Shown here: positions 1-8,520 of the stretch, in pieces
Layout: each line of letters starts with the position of its first letter
How positions within the stretch are numbered: the stretch's first letter is position 1
Origin: Pelargonium nanum
Taxonomy: Eukaryota; Streptophyta; Magnoliopsida; Geraniales; Geraniaceae
NCBI GenBank assembly: GCA_036897485.1
Contig: JAYMTF010001922.1
Coordinates: 1-20,603 of the forward strand
Reading direction: 5' to 3'
Length of the DNA stretch: 20,603 bases
The notes under the pieces: generated by a model
Told to the model about the DNA's origin: nothing
Databases searched by the model: none
What the model saw: only the letters and a program-made list of their open reading frames with translations
Position numbers and translations under genes: made by a program

Positions 1-312
1 CCTAGGCAACAGAGGATGCTGAAAGCGCGCCAAAACCTCCTGCTCGAAGCAAATCCGGCGGTACTCGCCGGCGGCCGGTGGTTCCGTGAGATCGAGAACA
101 TCAACCTCATCGCCATCGCCACTTTTGTTGATCTTATTCTTCTTCTCAATCAACTCCTTGAGAATAACCTTGAGAGCCAAGAACTCGCCGGAAAGTTGAT
201 CTCTGACGAGAAAGACGACTCCCTTGGCGCCGCGGCCGAGAGCTCCGATGACATTGATCTGCGTCAGGTCGAGGTTGGGGACGAGATCGGCGACGTCTTG
301 GGGGTGAAGCAT
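1..312 (-). CDS. AGC-type Ser/Thr protein kinase, OXI1/AGC2-like, N-terminal part (cut by window edge)
   Basis: Reading the minus strand from the ATG at 312 gives 104 codons open to base 1 without a stop, so the gene continues outside the window. The protein shows the start of a kinase domain: an ATP-binding glycine loop GRGAKGVVFLV at about residues 26-36, the catalytic lysine in LALKV at residue 48, a charged lysine/acid-rich insert at about 52-82, then FEQEVLARFQHPLLPR, which carries the likely alpha-C glutamate (about residue 92) and the subdomain IV HP motif. The GAxGRGAKGVVFLV wording is typical of plant AGC kinases of the OXI1/AGC2 group, which in Arabidopsis act downstream of hydrogen peroxide and PDK1 and feed MAP kinases. 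The start is supported by the position of the glycine loop and a TATA box about 55 bases upstream. Another AGC VIII kinase is possible; the catalytic and C-terminal parts are not visible. Kinase identity is strong, subgroup moderate. Confidence 0.85.
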   Translation of the reverse strand, partial: MLHPQDVADLVPNLDLTQINVIGALGRGAKGVVFLVRDQLSGEFLALKVILKELIEKKNKINKSGDGDEVDVLDLTEPPAAGEYRRICFEQEVLARFQHPLLPR

Positions 313-365
313 GGCGGTGGTGTGGTGGTTCTTGATCCGGGAAAATAGGAGTTCGGTAGGCCAAT

Positions 366-376
366 TATATATATAA
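366..376 (-). promoter_or_regulatory. Probable TATA box of the kinase gene
   Basis: On the minus strand the stretch reads TTATATATATA, a good plant TATA box about 55-60 bases upstream of the ATG at 312. It implies a short leader of roughly 30 bases. No other element upstream was convincing. Confidence 0.5.
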
Positions 377-380
377 GGTT

Positions 381-2035
381 CGTGTGGGTGTGTGTTTTGT
401 GGGGAAAGGAAGATCTGTTGAGAGAATGGTTCAAAATGGTAAGTGTTGGGTTTGGGTTTTATTGTGGACCAATCAGATTTTGACTCGTCAGATAATTTTT
501 TATGGTGGTTTGTTAGTTGTGGGAGTATGTTATTCTTGGGGGAAAAGATAGAATTTTTAAGAAAATGTGGGGAAGAAGTGAAATTTTAATGAATTAGTGG
601 GTGGGTTGATTTGAGAAAGGTGAATCATGGATGTGTGGGGAGCAAGGAAAATATGTGAGAATTGTAGGGTGGTAAAAGCAAAGAATTGGAGAAAGAGTCA
701 AAAGGTGTGTGTGAGTGTGTACATCTCATGTGATGTGATAAGGTGGGGTTTTATTTGTTTATAAAATGTTAAGAACAACACTTGCATCCCAAGCATGTGG
801 GTGAATATTAGTATTCTCTTGATTTTATAATGAGTGTTATTTAGATAAAAAATGAATTTTTTATAATAATTTTATAATAAATTAGTTAGAATTTGGTGTG
901 TTTGTTAGAACACAAATTCCGATAACACTATAGTTTTTGCGTTAGCTTGTGTTGATATAGCGGAATGACTTAATATCGTTAGCAATAGGTTGAATTCAAA
1001 TAGGTTTCGAGAAAGCTCTTTACTTTGGGTGAAGCATTTGGAAACTAAATAATGAGGGGGTTTAGAACGGAAGATGGGGCAAGGCTGAAGAAGCTATTGG
1101 TTTGGCGAACGCTACGTGGGATGCATGGTCTTCTCGACGGGAAGGGGTGGCGGGAATCAGAGCTCTGGGTCATGTCAAGCAGTTTCAAAGTAGGTTAAAT
1201 GGTCTTCTCCGACTAGGGGAACTCTGGAACCAGTACGATATTTGTTGATGTTGAAAAATCAGGCGGGGTTGGATAATGAGAGATTGGAACGATAAGAGAT
1301 GGGGGTCGGTGTGGGTGGTCTGGTTTGAGAGAGGCACATACTATTGAAGTCATGACCATTAGAGAAGAATTGAGTTGAGTCACGGACATAGGTTGGACGT
1401 CAGTTGTGGTTGAGATCAGCATGCAATATGTTATTGAACCCTCGAAGATTAAAAGGGAAGACTCAAATGCTTTCAGTTTAATTATAGGCGACTTTTTATA
1501 TAATAAAAAAAATTCTTCAGTTTTTTAGTATAAAGTTTTGTTTTGTTCGGAGGTCGGCGAATCGGGTGGAGCACGAGCTCACTCGGTCATCTAGTTATGT
1601 GTCAGGTTCAGTAGGTTGGCTTGTTGCCCCGGTAGTTATTTTTCATGCTTTACCTTGTGATGCATAAATTATTTTCTTCCAAAAAAATAAATTATTTTCT
1701 TATATTGAATCTCCTTTGGATGCTAGAGCAATGTGATCGAAGAATGGGCACTTAAAATAGAGCATCACGAACAACATGATCTTTTATCGTTAAAGCAACT
1801 AGAAGCCAAGATCTATGAAGCAACCCCAAGCCAGCATTTCATGTGCAAACATTAAAAAATATATAAGCCCATATCAAAACATTACATATTGTGTCACCAT
1901 TCATTGCAGCCCATAGTTGCTCGTTTATCCAATTTGGGCCCAATAGTAGGTCCTTCACTGGTCTACCATGTTCATATGGCCCATACCCACTTCCAGATAA
2001 CAAAATTATCAAATGTAAAATGTTTTTTTCCCCTT
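381..2035. other. Gene-free intergenic DNA, left part
   Basis: The first 500 bases are G/T-rich on the plus strand and would be the promoter side of the minus-strand kinase. From about 1,030 to 1,640 the composition is GC-richer than its flanks, with a stretch open in one plus frame from about 1,107 to 1,247 that reads like a decayed coding or transposon remnant, but I recognise no family. A short direct repeat (AAATTATTTTCTT, two copies) lies at about 1,666-1,701. I see no supported gene. Confidence 0.5.
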
Positions 2036-2130
2036 TATTTTTTTGTTGACGTTGAACCTAAGACCTTCAATTATATAATTTTGTTTCGAATTTATCTCAT
2101 CATTAGATGTAGTTAGCTAAAGCGGCTTAA
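2036..2130 (-). mobile_element. SINE-like fragment with tRNA-type B box
   Basis: The plus strand has GTTGAACCTAAGACCTT at 2,051-2,067; read on the minus strand this is AAGGTCTTAGGTTCAAC, which contains a B-box core GGTTCAA. A TAGCTAACTA stretch further 5' on the minus strand sits where a degenerate A box would be, and an A-rich run follows the B box. The same signature occurs at three other places in the window. Degraded, so the boundaries are approximate. Confidence 0.35.
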
Positions 2131-2880
2131 AGTTGTCGCATCATTAAAAAGAATAAGAAACAAATTGGCATGTAGCCTAATTTGTCGGCGTCAATACTAA
2201 ATGGACCAAATTTAAACCAAATTGCAAAGTTTGACATTAAATTTGAACAATATTAATATTTGATAACCAAATAATTCAAGTAATATTAACTTTATTTTAA
2301 AGAAGAATTGAATACTTGTTCAAAGACACTTTCTTAGAAACGACTACTAAGAATGATGCATAAAATGTCATAAATATTTCAGCTTTCAATAATTTGACAT
2401 GTGTCATATTCGAGAAGTTATTCCTACCAAGTGACATTCTTAATTCAGGTTGAGACAAACAGTTTAAAATAATGTACAAGCTCTAAAATAGCTCATAAGA
2501 AAACTTGTAATAGATGAATGTATTGGAGCAGAAAGATGGGTTAAAATAGGACAAGCGAAACCATAAACGAACCAAAATATATGGTTAACGATTATGATAA
2601 AGAGCCCATGGCCTTGGAATAATGTCAACGCTTTAAAACCTTTGCGGTTGGCCTATAAAATCATAAAACATAGGCTCAGGAGCAACAACGACCGTGACCT
2701 CATTCATAACCTTTTCGGGGTCATTTTAAGAGTTTCGAAGTTTGATTTAGGCGTCATTTGTACACTGATCATTTCTAAAGATGTGATATACAACTTCACT
2801 GATTAGTGATCTATGATTATATATAAATATGATACACTTTCATTGTGGACACCTTCAACACTTTGCCAAAATTCAACATG
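2131..2880. other. AT-rich gene-free DNA
   Basis: This stretch is AT-rich with stops in all frames apart from short chance ORFs of 60-70 codons lacking any recognisable motif. No splice-compatible coding segments, RNA genes or clear repeats were seen. Confidence 0.45.
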
Positions 2881-3400
2881 TTTTACGTTTAACACATGTA
2901 TGTGCAAACTAGCCCTAAATGTGCGTCCTACCCCTCAACGCACACTTGTGCTTCAAACGTCCTTCGATATTCTCAACGCCCTCAATGTGTATTCGCGCAC
3001 CTTCGTGGTTAACGCACGTCTATACCTCACGTCACCACAACCAACCATTCGATAACACATGGTGGATTTGTTTTGTAGGTATAAATACTACGTCCTTGGT
3101 AAGAGAAAGGGGAACACGCTCCCACAATTCATATAAAGACTTTTTTCTCTAGAATTTTCTCCAAAGTCCTCCTTAGTGAGGTGTGGTTCAGATTCCCCTT
3201 AAGCAGAATAATATACTACTGTCCAAGATGGTTTTTTCAGACACACGTTAAGATCTCTGCTTAACGGTATGCTACCTTTGTGCAAACTCTACAAAACATG
3301 GAGCAAGATCTCAAACCTCCAGCTCCACCCTCCAAGACTACAACCTCTAGCTCCGTCGTCCAAAACTCCGACTTGAAATCTTTTTAAAACAATTGTCTTA
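2881..3400 (+). mobile_element. Possible degraded LTR-like block
   Basis: The block is GC-richer than its surroundings. It contains a promoter-like TATA motif (GGTATAAATACT, about 3,078-3,089) followed by a purine-rich stretch and pyrimidine-rich sequence, an arrangement seen in retrotransposon LTRs. Repeated sub-motifs such as CCTCCA/GCTCC and CTCAACGC/CTCAATG also occur. No TG...CA ends, target duplication or primer-binding site could be fixed. It could equally be ordinary promoter DNA of a lost gene. Confidence 0.2.
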
Positions 3401-3677
3401 ACAAATAGACAAATATGACAACACATCTCAACATGCTCTTTTGACCCATTTAATAAGCTTATTAGAAGTGTTTGCTTTTCAAGATAGACAATGCACATAT
3501 AGCCTAAATAATTCAAATTTTCTTTTGCTTGATTTTGTCATTCCAAATCAATATCCATTTAAATTGAAAACTAAATCATGAAAAACGCTCTCCAATTAAA
3601 AATAAAAATAAAAATATTCTCAAGAGACAATTAGCTGCAGAGAGACATAGAACAGGGGAATAATTGGGAAACACCTG

Positions 3678-3705
3678 AAATAAATATATAAATAAATAAA
3701 TCCCA
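3678..3705 (+). promoter_or_regulatory. TATA-like region upstream of the HIT gene
   Basis: AATAAATATATAAATAAAT provides a plausible TATA box about 260 bases before the main ATG. It would give a leader of about 220 bases containing the (TATTG)n-like stretch at 3,783-3,818 and a pyrimidine-rich section. Low certainty, because plant TATA boxes are easily mimicked in AT-rich DNA. Confidence 0.3.
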
Positions 3706-3900
3706 AACTGTGGATAAGCGAAAACCAAGAACCATCCAGTTTCACAATACACACCCAAATTCTCAAAAACCCAAACTTTTTTGTATTGTATTATTGATTG
3801 TATCGTATTGTATTGTGTAGATCAGTTACTCTGTTTTCAATTTTGTCGTCTTCTCCGTCTCGCTCACTTCAAAGCTCCTCCACATAACTCTCTCATATTC

Positions 3901-3951
3901 ATGGCGATACCCTCTCATGTCCTTCTCAACCCCACCGCTTTCGCTTCTTGA
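3901..3951 (+). CDS. Upstream ORF in the HINT3-like leader (16 codons)
   Basis: An ATG at 3,901 opens a 16-residue reading frame (MAIPSHVLLNPTAFAS) that stops with TGA at 3,949-3,951. Only two bases separate the stop from the ATG of the main protein at 3,954. If the transcript starts at or before about 3,880, ribosomes scanning from the 5' end meet this ORF first, so it could lower translation of the main frame or act through reinitiation. The peptide shows no known motif. It is not joined in frame to the main protein. Confidence 0.45.
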   Translation: MAIPSHVLLNPTAFAS

Positions 3952-3953
3952 AA

Positions 3954-6900
3954 ATGGAGGCTCGCAGGCTCGCCATTCTCTGCTCCCACCTCCGCCCAAT
4001 CAATCGGACACACACCCAATTCTCACCATCGAATTGCTCTTCTGGTTCGACCCATGAACTTGGTAATCTCAAAAACACAACTTTAAACGATGACGACTGT
4101 GTTTTCTGCAAGATTATACGTGGGGAATCGCATGCTTTTAAGGTAATTTTGTTTTTTCTATGATGGGTATTAGTTAGTTTCTGTTGGGTTGCTCGAGAAA
4201 TTTGATAAGAGAAGATAAAAATCCAAGCTTGAAGTTGCTTAAACTGAGCCTTATTTGGTTCGATTCTGAGAAAGAAGTTATTGTTTTGTTTATTTATGTC
4301 CTGATTCATTGTTGTGTTTGTTACTTTCCATTATAAAATATGTTCAAGTGAGTGAGGAATAACTTTGCAAGGAGCTGGGAAAATCTGAAATTCGAATTAT
4401 GCTTTCTAATTCGTTAATGTATTGGTCTATTTCAGATGTTTTTTGTATTGAATTAAGTTGTTGATTAGTAAGATGGAGCAGAATGGACTTGGTGCTAACT
4501 TTGATTTGGTGTTTTTATTTTGTTTTGCTCCATTTGGTTATTTCAGCTATACGAAGATGATATCTGCCTGTGTATTTTGGACACACATCCGCTGAGTCGT
4601 GGGTAAGGTACCATCTATCAAATGTCGAAGTTTATTTGGTTCCTGTCTTTCTCATAACACTACCTTTCAGCAGGTTTGGGAATTAGTGGTGTTGGTTCCT
4701 TTTGTCGATTTATTGAAGTTATTGGTATTTAATTAGCCTTGGTGTGAATATGGGTTGTGCATTACGCTGGACAGTCATCGTGATACCCTTATTAGTCCTT
4801 CAAGTTTAGCTTAGTTGTAAATTGTGCCAGACTAAAAGTCTTGAACATAGATAGATGAGCTTGCTTTCTTTATGTCCAAAATACGTAGAGAAATGGAATG
4901 CTCTCTGCAAAGAATTTCAATCCATGCTGATTGAAGTTCTAATCAGCCTTGAAACTGTGTTGAGCCTTGATTTTGTACAATAATACTTCTCAGAGGCCAG
5001 AGGGCCTTGTGGAAATTACAGGGCAGCTTGTGCTCAAGATTTAGTATTTTCAAATATCATTCTGGATTCTAGGACCCAATTACACAATTCTTTATATGTT
5101 TATATAATATGATCAGTATTCTTTTTACATGTACTTATTGTTCCGTGCCTTGTGTTTTAGGCACTCGCTCATTATTCCAAAATCTCATTTTCCTTCATTG
5201 GAAGCAACACCACCATCCGTAAGTAATGATCATTAGTTACAGTCATTTTGCTTCAAGTCTATAAAATTTTAAGAGTCGTGCTCAAGCAGTTCTAGACATC
5301 TCTAACAGTTATTGGTCTTCCTATTTTACCCTTAGTTTTTGCACATTTTGGTTTGCAGAAGATACCTGGGTAGAACTTCTTACAAGTATAGGCCAAGTAA
5401 TGTTATTGTAAATGTAGATAGGAGAATATATAAGCAAGGTAAAAATCTCCTAGACTGAATATAAATGAAACTCCAGTGTCCATCTTCCAAAACTCAAGGA
5501 TGGAGAACGTTCTTCTCACTAAGTTTCAACTTACTGTATTACTTGGAGCAGCAATGTGAGTTTTGCTTGTTTGAGACACATGAATTGTTGAAACACCAAG
5601 TGCTTATAGTATTGTGCATTGTTCTATTTGCAAACTATGGAAGCGGGGGAGGTAACACATCATGTTCTTATGTTTCTAGATAACCGTGTTGAGTAATACT
5701 GCTAGATAACGAAGACATCCAACTCCGACAATCCCGCCTGATAATATGCATTTGAAAAGGCTCTTAGTAGAAATAAGAGGAGATTAGTAGTTACGGGCTT
5801 AACTCTAACTGTACATATTTCATAGGAGCTATACAAATACAAATGATTCCACAAGCATGCTTTTATCATTTTTCTTCCACGAGTCAAGGAATGTCTCTTT
5901 ATTTATAGACTTGTTTTACAGGTGGTTGCTGCAATGTGTTCAAAAGTTCCTTTTATCAGCAATGCAATTATGAAAGCTACTGGTGCAGGTATGTGTTTGA
6001 GGTTCTTTATTGTTGTAAAATTGCAGTTCATTTTCATTCATATTAGCTACTTCGTTGTATTGTTGTTTACTTAAATCAGCATTGGTTGCTTCACAAAGTT
6101 CATCTTCACGTGAATGTTTGTTAGTTTGGTAATGGGCTGGATTGATATGCAAATCAAACACGTACTGAGGCTATTTAAATGATCATCGATAGGTTAATCT
6201 TTTTGTTGTCTTTTTCTTCTCTTAATTCTCATGCTTGAAACAGAATAGTCCAGTAATCTTCAATGATAAAGAATTAAAAGGAAATTTACATAAATTCATA
6301 TGTTTATTTCAATTATTGTTAAGTCCAATTTCTCATTGCACTCACCATCGTGTGCATGAAAAGTAAATCATACACACCATCTTGTCGATCCTTTTGCTGT
6401 CTTGTTGGTCAATCTGTTTGTCTATTGTACAGTTATTGGCCGTGCTTTTCTGTAGGTCCATATTAGAAAACCGAGGATAGGTTGTTAGTATGTCTTTTGA
6501 CATGTTAAACAACACATGTTGGAAAACCTTGAATATTTCACTGTATGATGCCTTATCTTGGACATATATTGATTGTAAATTCTTCATTTCCGATGAAAGA
6601 TATATATGCGTTTGTGTGACAAAGAGATTTGAATTATGCAGATTCATTTAATTTGTTGGTCAACAACGGTACAGCCGCAGGCCAAGTTATTTTTCATGTG
6701 AGTCATTATTTCTTAAAGTTTTTTAACCGTTGAGATTTTGTATCAGCATGTTTATACACTACTGATGCTAAAGATCCATCCGCCTCTTTTTCCCGCTAAA
6801 TTAAACAAGATAGGTGTTGTTGGCTTTAGTACATTATTTGCATTATCGACCTTAAGGAAAAGAATCAACTTTTACTGATAATGCTCTATAACATTGCAAA

Positions 6901-7258
6901 TCCAGACCCATGTTCATATAATCCCTCGCAAGGTGCGTGATTGTCTGTGGGCTTCTGAGGTACGTTTAAATCTCCGTTTCCCTGTTTATGATCATGTAAC
7001 ACACTCCTGTCCCGTGTCAGATTTTTAACATTGCAAGTCTTGCAGAGTTTGAGGAGGCGACCCTTGAATTCAGAACAAGAAGCCTCTCAGCTTGTGAATT
7101 GTGTTCGAGAACAGTTGTCGAGTGACTCTAGAGATAGCAAGGTTCAAGATCGAATACTCGAACAGTTATCAAACAAATCGGAGAATAGCAAGGTTGGAGA
7201 TGGTGTTCTTGATCAGCTATCGGACAAGGTACAAGGATCGAGCCTCGCCCAGAACTAG
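3954..7258 (+). CDS. HINT3: Histidine-triad (HIT/HINT) nucleotide hydrolase, HINT3-like, 7 exons
   Basis: Exons 3954-4142, 4547-4602, 5161-5218, 5922-5988, 6642-6697, 6906-6959 and 7046-7258 join in frame at GT/AG sites to give 230 residues. The HIT fold starts with CVFCKIIRGES at about residue 49, then LYEDDICLCILD, SLIIPKSHFPSL at 84-95, and LLVNNGTAAGQVIF before the signature H-T-H-V-H-I-I at 142-148; the middle His144 is the expected nucleophile. The exon 5/6 junction falls inside the triad, right after His142. HIT hydrolases cleave nucleoside phosphoramidates and related bonds; plant HINT3 is described as splitting adenosine 5'-phosphosulfate to AMP and sulfate. The N-terminal 45 residues are Arg/Ser/Thr-rich and outside the fold, perhaps a targeting region. 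The C terminus carries a 17-residue tandem repeat. The match to the HINT3 rather than HINT1/HINT4 type rests on remembered sequence. Confidence 0.9.
7109..7243 (+). repeat. 51-bp in-frame tandem repeat in the last HINT3 exon
   Basis: Two full units (7109-7159, 7160-7210) and a partial third (7211-7243) encode the pattern [ED]QLS...S..SKV.D..L at residues 182-198, 199-215 and 216-226. The units differ by several substitutions but keep the exact 17-codon period, so this is a duplication with drift rather than slippage noise. It lies outside the HIT fold in a hydrophilic, probably helical or flexible tail. Confidence 0.75.
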
Positions 7259-7740
7259 TTGTAATATCAAATGTTGTATGAGTAATGTATGATTGATGGT
7301 TCATTCTTTTTTGAGTACATATACTGCATGAATTACATAACTGGGTTGATGTATAATTGGATTCCCAAATCCCAGGTAAAATAGGTTTGTTTCTTGGCTT
7401 TTTCATGTGAATCAATATTCATTTATTCTGTTTCAAAATGAGTGTCTAAAACTAAGAATAATATATTTAATGTTTGGTCTAGCTTGTGTGCATTTCTTAT
7501 AATAAATTCAAGTGTGACCTATTAATTTTTTTTATACCTAAATTGTCCTTATCATTGTTCCCTAAAAAATTGCGAAATTCTAAAACTCGTCGGAAAATTA
7601 AAAAACTCAAATTCAAAAAATAATATCATTTTCTTGTCACATACATGCTATTGTCATGTTCCTATAAAAAGATGCATGAATTCAGAACATAAAACAATCG
7701 AATCAGATCAAGGAGCTCAAAGTTCTGAATTTTTTATTTG
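7259..7740. other. 3' region of HINT3 and AT-rich spacer
   Basis: This holds the 3' untranslated region of the HIT gene. An AATAAA lies at 7,501-7,506 and AATAAT at about 7,457; either could serve as a polyadenylation signal, though plant signals are loose. No coding potential was recognised. Confidence 0.4.
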
Positions 7741-7860
7741 GAAAATGTTAGTTTTTATTTATTTTATAAACAACGAGACATCATACTCGAAGTAACAATG
7801 CTCGAACTTGAGATCTCAGCGAAAATTCAAAATTGTATTAACCATTTGGCCCAACATGTC
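7741..7860 (-). mobile_element. SINE-like fragment with tRNA-type B box
   Basis: GCTCGAACTTGAGATCTC at 7,800-7,817 reads on the minus strand as GAGATCTCAAGTTCGAGC, holding a B-box core GTTCGAG. The stretch from here to TTTGGCCCA (7,848-7,856) aligns with the corresponding part of the element at 13,700-13,800 (TGAGACCTCGAGG...CATTTGCCCT), so both look like members of one family. An A/T-rich tail follows on the minus-strand 3' side. An 18-base phrase (GAAAATGTTAGTTT) flanks the block at about 7,741 and 7,869, a possible target-site duplication. Confidence 0.45.
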
Positions 7861-8340
7861 TTGTTGATGGAAAATGTTAGTTTGCGTGCTTAGTTAACGG
7901 TTTTAGTCATTAATTATCTTTAAAATTTTGTGCATAATTTATATATTTCAAATGGATAAATTAAATAAAATGACTACTTATTCTTATCTTTATCTTATTG
8001 TTGTCAAAATCAAACCATAATAGTAATATTTATCGAAATATATTTCTTTTGAATAGTCATAAAATAAAAATAAAAACAAATTTATTAAAGTCAAAACACA
8101 AAAAATGAATGAAGCAAATCCCAAACCCACGCGGGCCATTTCCTTCCTCGGGAAGGTTAGAAAATTTTGTCCTCAGCCAAAAGGAGGGCACAATAGTCTA
8201 TTCACCTCCACCACCCAATGGAATCACAGTCCAACCAAAGTCAACCTCCAATAAAATCAGTCCGTCACACAACTCCGTCCCCAACATGTAACACAAGCTC
8301 CACTCCAGGGAAAATAAAATCCGAGGAAAGCAATTTCCAC
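7861..8340. other. AT-rich spacer and upstream region of CHIP
   Basis: AT-rich DNA to about 8,110, then a GC-richer section leading into the CHIP leader. CCTTCC-TCG-GGAAGG at 8,142-8,156 is a small perfect-arm inverted repeat. No clear TATA box was found. An ATG-started ORF at 8,218-8,499 sits upstream of the CHIP start but shows no coding character. Confidence 0.4.
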
Positions 8341-8520
8341 ACATTTTCCCCGAAACTCTGTAGTCTTCGGTTTTGCAATTCTCGCTCTTTAAAATTTTCT
8401 CAGGCGACTCTTTGCGTCTCGATTCTCCAAATTCCCAAACGTCGCCGAATCGGACTCATCCATTTCTGGTCTCTCCGAACCCAATTGTCCGTACAATAAT
8501 AAGCTTCTCCGGTGGAGGTA

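Noticed and set aside
1213-1422. 69-codon minus ORF in a GC-richer patch
   Set aside because: Low-complexity Ser/Thr/Pro composition, no start context or splice partner.
3926-4309. 127-codon minus-strand ORF antisense to HINT3 exon 1
   Set aside because: It crosses the exon/intron boundary, is Lys/Gln-rich and motif-free; exon 1 on the plus strand is clearly the HIT gene.
8140-8165. Possible heat-shock element upstream of CHIP
   Set aside because: GGAAGG and TTCC units are present, but spacing does not match alternating nGAAn/nTTCn pentamers.
8218-8499. 93-codon ATG ORF upstream of CHIP
   Set aside because: No motif and Ser/Thr-rich leader-like composition. It could be a uORF only if transcription starts before 8,218, for which there is no sign.
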